From assembly GCA_945871945.1 (NCBI GenBank), contig CAMBXY010000001.1:1-44188 (forward strand): a stretch of DNA of 44,188 bases. Reading direction: 5' to 3'. This document shows positions 16,198 through 25,162 of this stretch, in pieces. Source of the stretch: Bordetella parapertussis (GTDB lineage: Bacteria > Pseudomonadota > Gammaproteobacteria > Burkholderiales > Burkholderiaceae_C). The notes under the pieces are model-generated. The model searched no databases and had not been told where the DNA came from. It was given only the letters and a program-made list of their open reading frames with translations. Position 1 is the first letter of the stretch. Each line of letters starts with the position of its first letter. A program made the translations under genes and the position numbers.

Positions 16198-18533
16198 TGC
16201 CCATAAATAATCCCTCTCCCCACACCTTTTTTATGAACTCAAATCTATCCTTTGTTGTCCTTAAATATATTTTTGTTTTGCTCATATCACTTTGTTTATG
16301 GCCTGCAGCCAAAGCTGTCGAGCCTTTCCAAATTAAGGATATTCGTATTGAGGGGCTTCAACGAATTGAACCAGGCACTGTTTTGGCAACCGTGCCTTTT
16401 CGTGTAGGTGAAAACTACAGTGATGAAAAAGGTACGCTGGCTATTCGCAATCTTTTTGCGCTTGGTTTGTTTAAAGATGTGCGCATTGAAGTAAGTGCAG
16501 GCCTTGTGATTGTCATTGTTGAAGAGCGGCCCATCATTGGAGCCGTAGATTTTGTTGGCATCAAAGAGTTTGACAAAGATACTTTGCGTAAAGCGCTCAA
16601 AGATATTGGCTTGTCAGAGGGCCGCAGTTATGACAAAGCCTTGACTGACAGAGCCGAGCAAGAGTTAAAGCGTCAGTACATCAATAAAAGTTTATATGGC
16701 GCTGAGGTGGTAACCACGGTTACCCCATCTGACCGTAACCGCGTGAACTTGAACTTCACGGTGGTTGAGGGTGATGTGGCTCGCATCAAGTCTTTGCGCA
16801 TTGTGGGCACAAAGGCTTTTGACGAGTCAACGCTTAAAGATCAAATGGACTTGTCGGAACCCAACTACATGGCTTGGTATACCAAATCAGACCGTTACGC
16901 TCAGGCCAAACTGAATGCAGATTTGGAATCCATCAAGTCCTATTATCTTTCTAGAGGCTATCTCGAGTTTCGAGTCGACTCCACTCAAGTAGCTATTTCT
17001 GCCAACAAGCAAGACATCAGCATCACCATCAACGTCACAGAAGGAAACAGTTTTGTGGTGTCGCGCATCATGTTGGAGGGCTATTACTTGGGTCGTGACA
17101 GCGAATTTAAGTCGCTGATTTCAATTAAACCCGGCCAGCCTTACAACCAATCGGATGTGGTGCAAACCATCAAGGCATTTTCCGACTACTTCGGTAATTT
17201 CGGTTTTGCATTTGCGCGAGTTGAGCCTCGTACAGAGGTCGATCGCGCCACCAACCAAGTTCAGGTCGTTTTGCAAGCCGATCCATCGCGCAGGGCCTAT
17301 GTCCGGCGAATCAATATTTCCGGTAACGACCGCACCAAAGATGACATCATTCGTCGCGAGTTCAGGCAGATGGAGTCGTCTTGGTATGACGGCGAGCGTA
17401 TTCGCTTGTCTCGTGACCGAGTAGATCGTTTGGGTTATTTCACCGAGGTTGCTATCGATACCCAGGAAGTACCGGGTTCTCCGGATCAGGTGGACATTAA
17501 TTTAAAAGTTGCTGAAAAACCCACTGGCTCGCTGCAATTGGGTGCAGGTTTTTCAAGTGCTGAAAAACTTTTTCTTTCATTTGGCATCAGTCAAGATAAC
17601 TTCTTTGGCACTGGTAACGCTTTAGGTATTCAAGTCAATACCAGCAAGTACAACAGGGTATTGAATGTCAGCACCACGGATCCTTATTTCACTGTCGATG
17701 GTGTTTCCAGAACGCTCAACGTTTACAGCCGCTCGAGTAAACCGTACCTGGTTGACAGTGGCAACTACAGTTTGGCTACCTCAGGTGCAGGCGTGACTTT
17801 TGGTATCCCCTTCGCGGAAATTGACACTGTCTTTGTCAGTGCAAATTTTGAGCAAACCCGCATCACAACGGGTGCCAATATGCCCAACGCGTACAACACA
17901 TACATTAAAGAATTTGGTGCAACCAGCCAATCTATTCCTCTCAGTGTGGGTTGGGCCAGAGACAGCAGAGACAGTGTATTGGCGCCAAGCAAAGGTCGGT
18001 TGGTTCGACTCAACGGCGAGGTGGGTGTGGGAGATTTACGTTATTACCGAAATAACGCCCAATTTCAAGAATTTTTCCCTTTAGGCAAAAAGTACACTTT
18101 GGCCGTCAATGCTGAGGTGGGTTACGGGGACGGATTGAACGGTAAAAACTTCCCTGTGTTTAAAAATTACTATGCTGGCGGCTTGGGATCTGTTCGCGGG
18201 TTTCAGCAGGGCTCTTTGGGACCCCAAGATGCGGGTTGTACCAGCACCGTATGGTGCCCGATTGGTGGCTCGAAGAAAGTCTTGCTCAATACAGAGTTTT
18301 ATGTTCCTTTCCCGGGAGTTGGGAACGACAGAACTTTGAGGTTGTATTCTTTTGTAGACGTTGGCAATGTATTTGACACTATTGAGCTAGACGAAATGCG
18401 CAGCTCCTTCGGACTTGGCCTGAGTTGGATTTCTCCCGTGGGGCCTCTTCGTTTCGCCGTTGCAAAACCTATTCGCAAATTTGAAGGAGATAGAATGCAA
18501 TCTTTTCAATTCCAAATTGGGACATCGTTCTGA
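16197..18533 (+). CDS. bamA: outer membrane protein assembly factor BamA
   Basis: BamA is the core of the complex that folds beta-barrel proteins into the outer membrane. A hydrophobic signal sequence (VVLKYIFVLLISLCLWPAA, cut before VEPF) is followed by five POTRA repeats, beginning IKDIRIEGLQRIEPGTV. The C-terminal barrel has the conserved loop motif GGLGSVRGF and ends in phenylalanine (FQIGTSF). From the ATG at 16197, which overlaps the rseP stop, it has 778 residues. An ATG at 16233 would give a more ordinary short signal-peptide N-region, and neither has a strong ribosome-binding site. Its stop overlaps the skp start. Confidence 0.96.
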   Translation: MPINNPSPHTFFMNSNLSFVVLKYIFVLLISLCLWPAAKAVEPFQIKDIRIEGLQRIEPGTVLATVPFRVGENYSDEKGTLAIRNLFALGLFKDVRIEVSAGLVIVIVEERPIIGAVDFVGIKEFDKDTLRKALKDIGLSEGRSYDKALTDRAEQELKRQYINKSLYGAEVVTTVTPSDRNRVNLNFTVVEGDVARIKSLRIVGTKAFDESTLKDQMDLSEPNYMAWYTKSDRYAQAKLNADLESIKSYYLSRGYLEFRVDSTQVAISANKQDISITINVTEGNSFVVSRIMLEGYYLGRDSEFKSLISIKPGQPYNQSDVVQTIKAFSDYFGNFGFAFARVEPRTEVDRATNQVQVVLQADPSRRAYVRRINISGNDRTKDDIIRREFRQMESSWYDGERIRLSRDRVDRLGYFTEVAIDTQEVPGSPDQVDINLKVAEKPTGSLQLGAGFSSAEKLFLSFGISQDNFFGTGNALGIQVNTSKYNRVLNVSTTDPYFTVDGVSRTLNVYSRSSKPYLVDSGNYSLATSGAGVTFGIPFAEIDTVFVSANFEQTRITTGANMPNAYNTYIKEFGATSQSIPLSVGWARDSRDSVLAPSKGRLVRLNGEVGVGDLRYYRNNAQFQEFFPLGKKYTLAVNAEVGYGDGLNGKNFPVFKNYYAGGLGSVRGFQQGSLGPQDAGCTSTVWCPIGGSKKVLLNTEFYVPFPGVGNDRTLRLYSFVDVGNVFDTIELDEMRSSFGLGLSWISPVGPLRFAVAKPIRKFEGDRMQSFQFQIGTSF

Positions 18534-19039
18534 TGAAACATCTTTACCTGCGTTATGTTGTGGCAAGTACTTTGTCTGTGGTCTCATTGCCCTTGTTGGC
18601 TCAGGATTTCAGGGTTGGTTTCATTAATACCGACCGTATTTTCCGCGAGGCCAACACCGCCAAGGTTGCGCAAACTAAATTGGAGCAAGAGTTCTCTAAG
18701 CGAGAAAAAGAGCTGGTTGACCTGGGTAACACGCTGAAAACGAATTCAGAAAAACTCGAGCGTGACCTGCCAACTTTGCCTGAAACACAAAGAGCTACCA
18801 AGCAACGCCAACTTGCAGACCAAGACAGAGAGTTTCAGCGCAAGCGCCGTGAATTCCAAGAAGATCTTAATGCTCGCAAAAATGAAGAATTGCAACTGGT
18901 TTTAGAAAAAGCCAATAAGGTGGTCAAGCAAGTGGCTGAAGCTGAAAAATACGACTTGATTTTGCAAGAAGCTGTTTATATCAACCCCAAACATGACATC
19001 ACTGAAAAAGTGATTAAAGCCATTAACACCGGCAAGTGA
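18533..19039 (+). CDS. skp: periplasmic chaperone Skp/OmpH
   Basis: Skp is a trimeric periplasmic chaperone that holds unfolded outer-membrane proteins until they reach BamA. The 168 residues begin with a signal peptide ([14 protein letters not shown], probably cut before QDF). The short beta segment [14 protein letters not shown] comes next, then a long charged helical hairpin from about residue 40 to 125 rich in Lys, Glu and Gln, which forms the tentacles. The C-terminal strand [11 protein letters not shown] closes the body. The ATG overlaps the bamA stop (TGATG), and lpxD follows four bases after the stop, so the genes are very likely co-translated. Confidence 0.94.
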   Translation: MKHLYLRYVVASTLSVVSLPLLAQDFRVGFINTDRIFREANTAKVAQTKLEQEFSKREKELVDLGNTLKTNSEKLERDLPTLPETQRATKQRQLADQDREFQRKRREFQEDLNARKNEELQLVLEKANKVVKQVAEAEKYDLILQEAVYINPKHDITEKVIKAINTGK

Positions 19040-19043
19040 TGGC

Positions 19044-20021
19044 GTGATTCGTCTGACTTTAGGGCAACTCATTGACCACCTTGGCGGAGATTTGCACGGA
19101 TCTCGCGATATAGAAATTACCGGCCTGGCAACTTTGGCTTCAGCTGGCCAAGGGGATTTAACTTTTTTAAGTAACGTTCAATACCGCTCCCAACTTCAAT
19201 CCTCACGCGCTGCTTGTGTGGTGGTGTCTACGCAAATAAAAGACGAAGCCCTCAAGCGAGGCAGCACGGTGGTTGTTGAAGATGCTTATGTTTATTGGGC
19301 CAAATTAACGCAGTATTGGGCCAGTCTGATAAACCGAGATGATGAGCCCTTGATTCACCCGAGTGCCTTTGTTCACTCATCTGCAAAGATTGATCCCACA
19401 GCGCGAATTGGGCCTATGTGTGTGGTGGAAGCGCATGCGGTGATTGGTAAGCGCAGTTGGCTTAAATCCAGAGTGACTGTCTCGCAAGCATGCACTGTGG
19501 GAGAAGATTGCATTCTTCATTCGGGTGTGGTGATAGGTGCTGATGGTTTTGGTTTTGCGCTTGAAAATAAAGCTTGGCTGAAAATTGAGCAACTTGGCTC
19601 AGTTCGAATTGGCAATCAGGTAGAAATTGGAGCCAACTCATGCATCGACCGCGGCGCCTTGGGAGATACCGTGATTGAAGATGGCGTCAAACTCGATAAC
19701 TTGATTCAAATTGGCCATAACGTCCATGTAGGCGCTCACACGGCCATGGCCGGATGCGTGGGTATTGCAGGCAGTGCCCGTATCGGCGCACACTGCACTT
19801 TGGGTGGAGGCGCCATCATTCTGGGACACCTGCAACTAGCAGATCATGTGCATATTTCAGCAGCATCGGTTGTGACCCACTCTCTTTTGCAGCCAGGGAC
19901 TTACAGTGGTGTGTTTCCTATCGATACCAACGCAGCGTGGCATAAAAATGCAGCAACATTGCGGCAGTTACATTCACTGCGTGAACGCATCAAACACTTA
20001 GAGTCAGGCAATCCTAAATAG
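19044..20021 (+). CDS. lpxD: UDP-3-O-acylglucosamine N-acyltransferase
   Basis: LpxD adds the second acyl chain, from hydroxyacyl-ACP, to UDP-3-O-acylglucosamine in lipid A synthesis. The 325 residues have an N-terminal uridine-binding domain ([18 protein letters not shown]). A left-handed beta-helix of hexapeptide repeats follows (IGADGFGFA, then [15 protein letters not shown] with the catalytic histidine). A C-terminal helix ends in [11 protein letters not shown] at 19044 is the only start that keeps the conserved N-terminus; an ATG at 19039 is out of frame and stops after two codons. The ribosome-binding site is weak, so coupling to skp is likely. Confidence 0.95.
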   Translation: MIRLTLGQLIDHLGGDLHGSRDIEITGLATLASAGQGDLTFLSNVQYRSQLQSSRAACVVVSTQIKDEALKRGSTVVVEDAYVYWAKLTQYWASLINRDDEPLIHPSAFVHSSAKIDPTARIGPMCVVEAHAVIGKRSWLKSRVTVSQACTVGEDCILHSGVVIGADGFGFALENKAWLKIEQLGSVRIGNQVEIGANSCIDRGALGDTVIEDGVKLDNLIQIGHNVHVGAHTAMAGCVGIAGSARIGAHCTLGGGAIILGHLQLADHVHISAASVVTHSLLQPGTYSGVFPIDTNAAWHKNAATLRQLHSLRERIKHLESGNPK

Positions 20022-20031
20022 AGGCAACAGC

Positions 20032-20469
20032 ATGGACATACATCAAATACTCAAAATGTTGCCGCATCGCTATCCCATTTTGTTGGTTGACAGAGTGCTG
20101 AGCCTTGAGAAAGGCAAATCGATCAAAGCGTTGAAAAATGTCACTATCAATGAACCTTTTTTCAATGGCCATTTTCCTCACAGACCGGTCATGCCTGGTG
20201 TCTTGATGTTGGAAGCTTTGGCGCAGGCAGCTGCTTTGTTGGCCTTCGATACTTTAAGCGTGGTACCTGACGACAACACGGTTTACTATTTTGCCGGCAT
20301 AGACAATGCTCGTTTTAAGCGGCCTGTCGAACCTGGTGACGCACTGACCTTGTGCGTGGATTTAGATCGAATGAGGGCGGGTATTTTTAAATTCAAAGCC
20401 AAGGCTTGGGTGGGTGAGGAGTTGGCTGTTGAGGCTGAGTTGATGTGCACCATGCGCACCATCAAATAG
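20032..20469 (+). CDS. fabZ: 3-hydroxyacyl-ACP dehydratase FabZ
   Basis: FabZ removes water from 3-hydroxyacyl-ACP in fatty-acid elongation and competes with LpxA and LpxD for hydroxyacyl-ACP. The 145 residues form a hotdog fold. The catalytic H47 is in [15 protein letters not shown] and E61 in [10 protein letters not shown]. The N-terminal [19 protein letters not shown] is highly typical. GAGGCAAC stands six bases before the ATG. Its place between lpxD and lpxA is conserved in proteobacteria and balances phospholipid against lipid A. Confidence 0.97.
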   Translation: MDIHQILKMLPHRYPILLVDRVLSLEKGKSIKALKNVTINEPFFNGHFPHRPVMPGVLMLEALAQAAALLAFDTLSVVPDDNTVYYFAGIDNARFKRPVEPGDALTLCVDLDRMRAGIFKFKAKAWVGEELAVEAELMCTMRTIK

Positions 20470-20476
20470 GGCTGAT

Positions 20477-21271
20477 ATGGCTGAAATACATCCATTAGCT
20501 TTGGTAGATGCGTCAGCGCAATTGGATGACTCGGTCGTGGTGGGCCCGTTCACCACCATCGGCCCCCACGTGAGCATTGGCGCGGGTACCCGTATCGGCT
20601 CGCATTGCGTGATTGAGGGCCGAACAACGATTGGTCGAGACAACCAAATATTTCAATTCAACTCTTTGGGTGCTGTCCCGCAAGATAAGAAATACGCAGG
20701 CGAACCTTGTGAATTGGTGATCGGGGATCGCAATGTCATTCGTGAATTTTGTACTTTCAATATAGGCACGGCAGGGGATGCGGCTGCGACAAGGGTCGGC
20801 AATGACAACTGGATCATGGCCTATGTTCATTTGGCGCACGACTGTCAAGTTGCAAACCACACCATTTTTGCTAACAACACCCAATTGGCTGGCCATGTGC
20901 ATGTAGGTGACTGGGTTATTTTGGGTGGGTTTACAGTGGTGCACCAATTTTGTAAATTGGGTGCCCACAGTTTCACTGCAATGAATTCTTTGTTGTTTGC
21001 AGATCTCCCGCCGTTTGTTATGTGCCAAGGCCAACCTGCGATTGCCAGGTCCATGAATTTTGAAGGTATGCGTAGACGCGGTTTTAATGCTGAACAAATT
21101 CAGACGGCTAAAAATATTTACAAACTTCTTTACCGAGACGGATTAACTTTGGCTCAATCACTACAAGCTATTGAGCAATTGGTCAAAGATCACCCCGACA
21201 GCAAAGAAGTGATTTCACTGGTGTCTGGTTTTTTGTCATCAGTCTCAGCTCAGCGCGGCATTGTTCGCTGA
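20477..21271 (+). CDS. lpxA: acyl-ACP--UDP-N-acetylglucosamine O-acyltransferase
   Basis: LpxA makes the first lipid A intermediate by moving a 3-hydroxyacyl chain from ACP to UDP-GlcNAc. The 264 residues are a left-handed beta-helix of hexapeptide repeats starting IHPLALVDASAQLDDSVVVG. IGDRNVIREFCTFNIGT is a family motif. The catalytic histidine is in YVHLAHDCQVANH. A C-terminal helical region begins NFEGMRRRGFNAEQI and carries the acyl-carrier contact surface. It starts seven bases after fabZ, within the lpx cluster. Confidence 0.97.
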   Translation: MAEIHPLALVDASAQLDDSVVVGPFTTIGPHVSIGAGTRIGSHCVIEGRTTIGRDNQIFQFNSLGAVPQDKKYAGEPCELVIGDRNVIREFCTFNIGTAGDAAATRVGNDNWIMAYVHLAHDCQVANHTIFANNTQLAGHVHVGDWVILGGFTVVHQFCKLGAHSFTAMNSLLFADLPPFVMCQGQPAIARSMNFEGMRRRGFNAEQIQTAKNIYKLLYRDGLTLAQSLQAIEQLVKDHPDSKEVISLVSGFLSSVSAQRGIVR

Positions 21272-21292
21272 GGCGATCATTCAGTTGTTACC

Positions 21293-22441
21293 ATGTCCAG
21301 CCATTTGAACCCTTGCATCGCCATGGTGGCTGGCGAGGCGTCGGGGGATTTACTGGCTTCATTGGTCATCCCAAGCTTGCAGTCCTTATGGCCAGGCATT
21401 GGATTGCAAGGTATTGGTGGCCCTAGGATGGAAAAATTGGGGTTTGATGCTTGGTGGCCGCAAGAGAAGTTAGCTGTTCGCGGTTACGTCGAAGTTTTGC
21501 GGCACTACAGAGAAATCACAGGTATTCGAAAGGCGCTTTACCATCGCTTGTTAAAGACCCCACCCGATTTATTCATGGGTGTGGATGCTCCCGACTTCAA
21601 TTTGGATTTGTCTTTTGCGCTTAAAAGACAGGGTATTTCAACGATTCAATTTGTCTGCCCCTCTGTCTGGGCTTGGCGAGCCGAACGAATAGCCAAAATT
21701 CGTGAAAGTGTTGACCATGTTTTATGTCTTTTCCCCTTTGAACCGCCTTTGCTTCACAGCCACGGCATAGCCGCAACCTATGTGGGCCATCCTTTGGCAA
21801 GCGCCATTCCCCTTCAGCCTCCTAAAAGCGACGCACTAAAAAGTTTGGGTCTGCAAAACAAGCACAAAATCATCGCATTGCTTCCAGGCAGCCGTGCATC
21901 CGAAATAGCGCACATTGCGCCACGTTTTCTGTCTGCTGCGCTGCTTCTTGAAAAACAATATCCTGATACGGCTTTCATTCTTCCAGTGGCCCCAGGACAA
22001 ATGCCGCTGATACAAAAAATACGAGCAAGGCATGCACACCCGCGAAACTTAATTTTGCTGCCGGGTCAAAGTCATATAGCGCTTGCTGCAGCAGACGCTG
22101 CCATGGTGGCCAGTGGTACAGCAACACTTGAGGCGGCATTGTTCAAGTGTCCTATGGTGGTCGCTTACCACATGCCCTGGTTAAGCTGGCAAATCATGCG
22201 AAATAAACGCTTACAACCTTGGGTTGGCTTGCCCAATATTTTGTGCCAAAGTTTTGTCGTACCTGAGTTGTTGCAAGACCAAGCTTCTCCCACAGCTTTG
22301 GCGCAGGCAGTTGCTACTTGGTTAGAGCAACCCCAAAGAGCAGCAGAAATGAAATTACGTTTTACTGAACTGCACCAAGAGCTGATTCAAGACACTTCCA
22401 ATTTGGTGACCTGTGCGGTTAAAAAAATCGTTGGCGCTTGA
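21293..22441 (+). CDS. lpxB: lipid-A-disaccharide synthase
   Basis: LpxB is a GT19-family glycosyltransferase that joins UDP-2,3-diacylglucosamine and lipid X into the lipid A disaccharide at the inner face of the membrane. The 382 residues show [13 protein letters not shown] near the N-terminus. [24 protein letters not shown] and [10 protein letters not shown], a UDP-sugar site of the GT-B fold, follow. [19 protein letters not shown] lies near residue 280. The last 29 bases overlap rnhB. LpxC, LpxH and LpxK, needed for the same pathway, are not in this window. Confidence 0.96.
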   Translation: MSSHLNPCIAMVAGEASGDLLASLVIPSLQSLWPGIGLQGIGGPRMEKLGFDAWWPQEKLAVRGYVEVLRHYREITGIRKALYHRLLKTPPDLFMGVDAPDFNLDLSFALKRQGISTIQFVCPSVWAWRAERIAKIRESVDHVLCLFPFEPPLLHSHGIAATYVGHPLASAIPLQPPKSDALKSLGLQNKHKIIALLPGSRASEIAHIAPRFLSAALLLEKQYPDTAFILPVAPGQMPLIQKIRARHAHPRNLILLPGQSHIALAAADAAMVASGTATLEAALFKCPMVVAYHMPWLSWQIMRNKRLQPWVGLPNILCQSFVVPELLQDQASPTALAQAVATWLEQPQRAAEMKLRFTELHQELIQDTSNLVTCAVKKIVGA

Positions 22442-23033
22442 TCAGAAATCATTTGATTGGGATATCCCGGGCTTGGTTGCCGGTGTTGATGAAGCTGGTC
22501 GTGGGCCCTTGGCTGGCCCCGTTTTCGCAGCAGCAGTTATTTTGGACGATATGTCTCCCATTTCAGGGTTGGCTGACTCTAAGAAGCTTTCCCCTAAAAA
22601 AAGAGATCTGCTTTACGACATCATTAAAGCTCGCGCTTTATGTTTCAGCGTTGCAATGGCAAGCGTGGATGAAATTGATCAATTGAATATTTTGCAAGCT
22701 TCATTGTTAGCCATGCAAAGGGCTGTTAAAGGTCTTAGACTCAAGCCAATGAAGGTGCTTGTGGACGGTAACCGTTTGCCCGTTTTAGATATCAGAGCGG
22801 AAGCGATTGTGAAAGGTGACTCAAAAGTGGCAAGCATTTCTGCAGCGTCTATTCTTGCCAAGGTTGAACGAGACCGTTGGTGCGTGGAGATAGATTCACA
22901 ATACCCACTTTATGGTTTTGCCATCCATAAAGGATATGGGACCAGCGTTCATTTGAATGCGCTTAAAGAGCATGGGCCTTGTGCTTTACATCGAAGCAGT
23001 TTCGCTCCCGTTGCTCAGTATTTGGTTAAGTGA
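22413..23033 (+). CDS. rnhB: ribonuclease HII
   Basis: RNase HII cuts RNA in RNA-DNA hybrids and starts removal of single ribonucleotides from DNA. The protein has up to 206 residues with the family motif [14 protein letters not shown], which carries the first two acidic ligands. VDGNRLP holds the third, and [19 protein letters not shown] the fourth. The end [19 protein letters not shown] is also typical. The start is GTG at 22413, or TTG at 22431, which would give 200 residues; both lie inside lpxB and lack a strong ribosome-binding site. The lpxB-rnhB order is conserved. Confidence 0.95.
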   Translation: MRLKKSLALDQKSFDWDIPGLVAGVDEAGRGPLAGPVFAAAVILDDMSPISGLADSKKLSPKKRDLLYDIIKARALCFSVAMASVDEIDQLNILQASLLAMQRAVKGLRLKPMKVLVDGNRLPVLDIRAEAIVKGDSKVASISAASILAKVERDRWCVEIDSQYPLYGFAIHKGYGTSVHLNALKEHGPCALHRSSFAPVAQYLVK

Positions 23034-23040
23034 TCTGTTT

Positions 23041-23832
23041 ATGACCAGCCCCGTACAAATTGAGAAAATCTCATCTAGGCAAAACGCTTGGTACAAGGAG
23101 TTGCGTGATTGGTCGTATTCTTCGGGCCTGCACAAAGACAAACAAAAAATATGGTTGGAGGGTGACCATTTATGTGAAGCGGCTCGCTTAAAAGGTTTTC
23201 GTTTTGACACCGTGGTTTTCAGAGACGACTGTCGACAAGATTTAATCACCTCTTGGTCCCATGTCGATAGCAAGTTTTTACAAGTTTCTGCGTCTGTGAT
23301 GGCGGGCTTAAGCAGTCTGAATTCTTCACCCATGATGGCTGCTGTTGCATGCTTGCCGACCAAGCCTGCTTTCAATCCGCATATCTGCACTGTGGTCCTC
23401 GATCAACTGCAAGACCCCGGTAACGCAGGCTCCATCCTCAGAAGCGCGGCTGCCTTTGGGTTCAAGCAAATGCTGACAACGCCTCATTCTGTCGGTCTTT
23501 GGACACACAAGGTGGTACGTGCCGCCATGGGCGCTCATTTTGCTTTGAACATCATTGAAAATATAAGTATTGAGGAGATACAGTCAACCCCTCTGTCTGT
23601 TGTTCTGACAAGCTCACATCATGGAATTTTTTTAGATGAACTTGTTGCAAATAAAAAACTACCTTCTCCCATAGCTTGGATCTTTGGACACGAGGGGAGA
23701 GGCCACAGTACCCAATGGGTTGATGAGCATTGTCAAACCATTCGAATCAAGCAAACAGGTGGTGAGGAATCTTTGAATGTGGCTGCGGCTGCGGCTATTT
23801 GCTTGCATGCCAGTGCAACCCAGCGTGAGTGA
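23041..23832 (+). CDS. SpoU/TrmH-family RNA 2'-O-methyltransferase
   Basis: Enzymes of this family use S-adenosylmethionine and a knotted SPOUT fold to methylate ribose 2'-OH groups of rRNA or tRNA. From the ATG at 23041 the protein has 263 residues. An N-terminal substrate-binding region (ISSRQNAWYKELRDW, LEGDHLCEAA) resembles the RlmB/TsnR-like group. The SPOUT motifs are LDQLQDPGNAGSILRSAAAFG, split here around residues 120-140, then WIFGHEGRG and GGEESLNVAAAAA. Motif 3 has IKQTGGEESL, where many relatives have IPM before the G-ESLN core. The exact target nucleotide is unknown. It follows rnhB by seven bases. Confidence 0.88.
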   Translation: MTSPVQIEKISSRQNAWYKELRDWSYSSGLHKDKQKIWLEGDHLCEAARLKGFRFDTVVFRDDCRQDLITSWSHVDSKFLQVSASVMAGLSSLNSSPMMAAVACLPTKPAFNPHICTVVLDQLQDPGNAGSILRSAAAFGFKQMLTTPHSVGLWTHKVVRAAMGAHFALNIIENISIEEIQSTPLSVVLTSSHHGIFLDELVANKKLPSPIAWIFGHEGRGHSTQWVDEHCQTIRIKQTGGEESLNVAAAAAICLHASATQRE

Positions 23833-23866
23833 CTGAGCCAAATCAAAGTTAAAAATGTCACAAGGC

Positions 23867-23872
23867 TATAAT
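23867..23872 (+). promoter_or_regulatory. -10 box of the carAB promoter
   Basis: A consensus TATAAT lies 117 bases before the carA start, in the context GGCTATAATGC. The -35 region (CAAAGT or TCAAAG at 16-18 bases) is weak. It would give a carA leader of about 110 bases. Confidence 0.55.
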
Positions 23873-23938
23873 GCAGCACTTCACAACCCCTCAGTGCGCC
23901 CTTCGCTAGACTCAAAGCCAACCCCTTGAAAACTGCCA

Positions 23939-23956
23939 ATGAGAGTTGGCTCTCAT
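23939..23956 (+). promoter_or_regulatory. hairpin in the carA leader
   Basis: ATGAGAG (23939-23945) pairs perfectly with CTCTCAT (23950-23956) across the loop TTGG, about 34 bases before the carA start. There is no U-tract, so it is not a terminator. It may affect leader stability or be a protein site; a pyrimidine-linked role is unproved. Confidence 0.35.
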
Positions 23957-23989
23957 GCAGCTAGGGCGTCACCAAACTCGGAGATCTGA

Positions 23990-25162
23990 GTGCTTTTGTC
24001 TCTTCAGGGAAAACACCCTTCAGCCATTTTGGCTCTCGCAGACGGCACTGTCTTTGTAGGTTCTTCTATCGGTTACACAGGCATGACTGTCGGTGAATTA
24101 GTTTTCAATACCTCTATGACGGGGTATCAAGAAATCTTGACTGATCCAAGCTACTGCCAACAAATAGTGACCCTGACCTATCCTCACATTGGCAACTATG
24201 GGGTCAATCATGAAGATGCTGAATCATCCCGTGTTCATACAGCAGGCTTGGTGATCAAAAACTTGCCGCTGACACATTCAAACTTCAGGGCAGACACTGA
24301 TCTGTCTTCTTATTTAAAAAGTAATCATTGTGTTGCTATCGCAGACATTGATACCCGTATGTTGACCCGCTTGTTACGTGAGAAAGGTGCGCAAAATGGC
24401 GCCATACTTGCGCTGGCATTGGGCGAGTCTGTAGGGCCTCAGTCTATTGAGTTGGCATTAAAGGCCGCCAAGGGTGCTGCCTCTATGTCGGGCTTAGATC
24501 TGGCCAAAGAAGTTTCAGTGAATAGCTCTTACGCTTGGAGTGAGTCCGAATGGGTTTTAGGTGAGGGCTATGGCCAGCAAACCCAAGCGCATTTGCATGT
24601 GGTGGCTTACGACTTTGGTGTGAAGAGAAATATTCTTCGGATGTTGGCGCAGCGTGGTTGCAAAGTGACGGTGGTACCAGCGCAAACTTCTGCTGATGAT
24701 GTTTTGAAATTGAAACCCGATGGTGTTTTCCTGTCCAATGGTCCCGGAGATCCAGGCCCTTGCGCTTACGCCATTTCTGCCACCCAAGCGCTGATTCAAA
24801 AGGCCATACCTATTTTTGGCATTTGTTTAGGGCATCAAATATTGGCCTTAGCTTGTGGCGCGTCCACCTACAAAATGAAATTTGGCCACCATGGGGCTAA
24901 CCATCCCGTCAAAGATTTAGACAATGGACGTGTTTGTATCACCAGCCAAAACCACGGATTTGCGGTAGATGAAAAAACTCTCCCCCCCAATATCCGCAGT
25001 ACACATATCAGTTTGTTTGATGGAAGTTTGCAGGGGTTGTCGCTGAATGACAAACCCGCCTTCAGTTTTCAGGGCCATCCTGAAGCATCCCCAGGTCCCC
25101 ACGACATCGGGTATTTATTTGACCGTTTCATAGATTCCATGATGGTAGTCACGCATGCCTAA
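23990..25162 (+). CDS. carA: carbamoyl-phosphate synthase small chain
   Basis: CarA is the glutaminase subunit that feeds ammonia to CarB for carbamoyl phosphate, used in arginine and pyrimidine synthesis. The 390 residues have an N-terminal CPSase domain ([28 protein letters not shown]). The C-terminal class I glutamine amidotransferase domain has the nucleophile C279 in GICLGHQ and H363/E365 in [12 protein letters not shown] at 23990 is preceded by GGAG six bases upstream. The gene overlaps carB by eight bases. The 157-base region before it holds a promoter and a hairpin. Confidence 0.97.
   Translation: MLLSLQGKHPSAILALADGTVFVGSSIGYTGMTVGELVFNTSMTGYQEILTDPSYCQQIVTLTYPHIGNYGVNHEDAESSRVHTAGLVIKNLPLTHSNFRADTDLSSYLKSNHCVAIADIDTRMLTRLLREKGAQNGAILALALGESVGPQSIELALKAAKGAASMSGLDLAKEVSVNSSYAWSESEWVLGEGYGQQTQAHLHVVAYDFGVKRNILRMLAQRGCKVTVVPAQTSADDVLKLKPDGVFLSNGPGDPGPCAYAISATQALIQKAIPIFGICLGHQILALACGASTYKMKFGHHGANHPVKDLDNGRVCITSQNHGFAVDEKTLPPNIRSTHISLFDGSLQGLSLNDKPAFSFQGHPEASPGPHDIGYLFDRFIDSMMVVTHA

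Noticed and set aside
20513..21097. 194-residue open frame opposite lpxA
   Set aside because: It has no recognisable domain and lies wholly inside lpxA; it is a shadow of a repeat-rich gene. The same holds for the other antisense frames over relA, rnr, rpsB and pccB.
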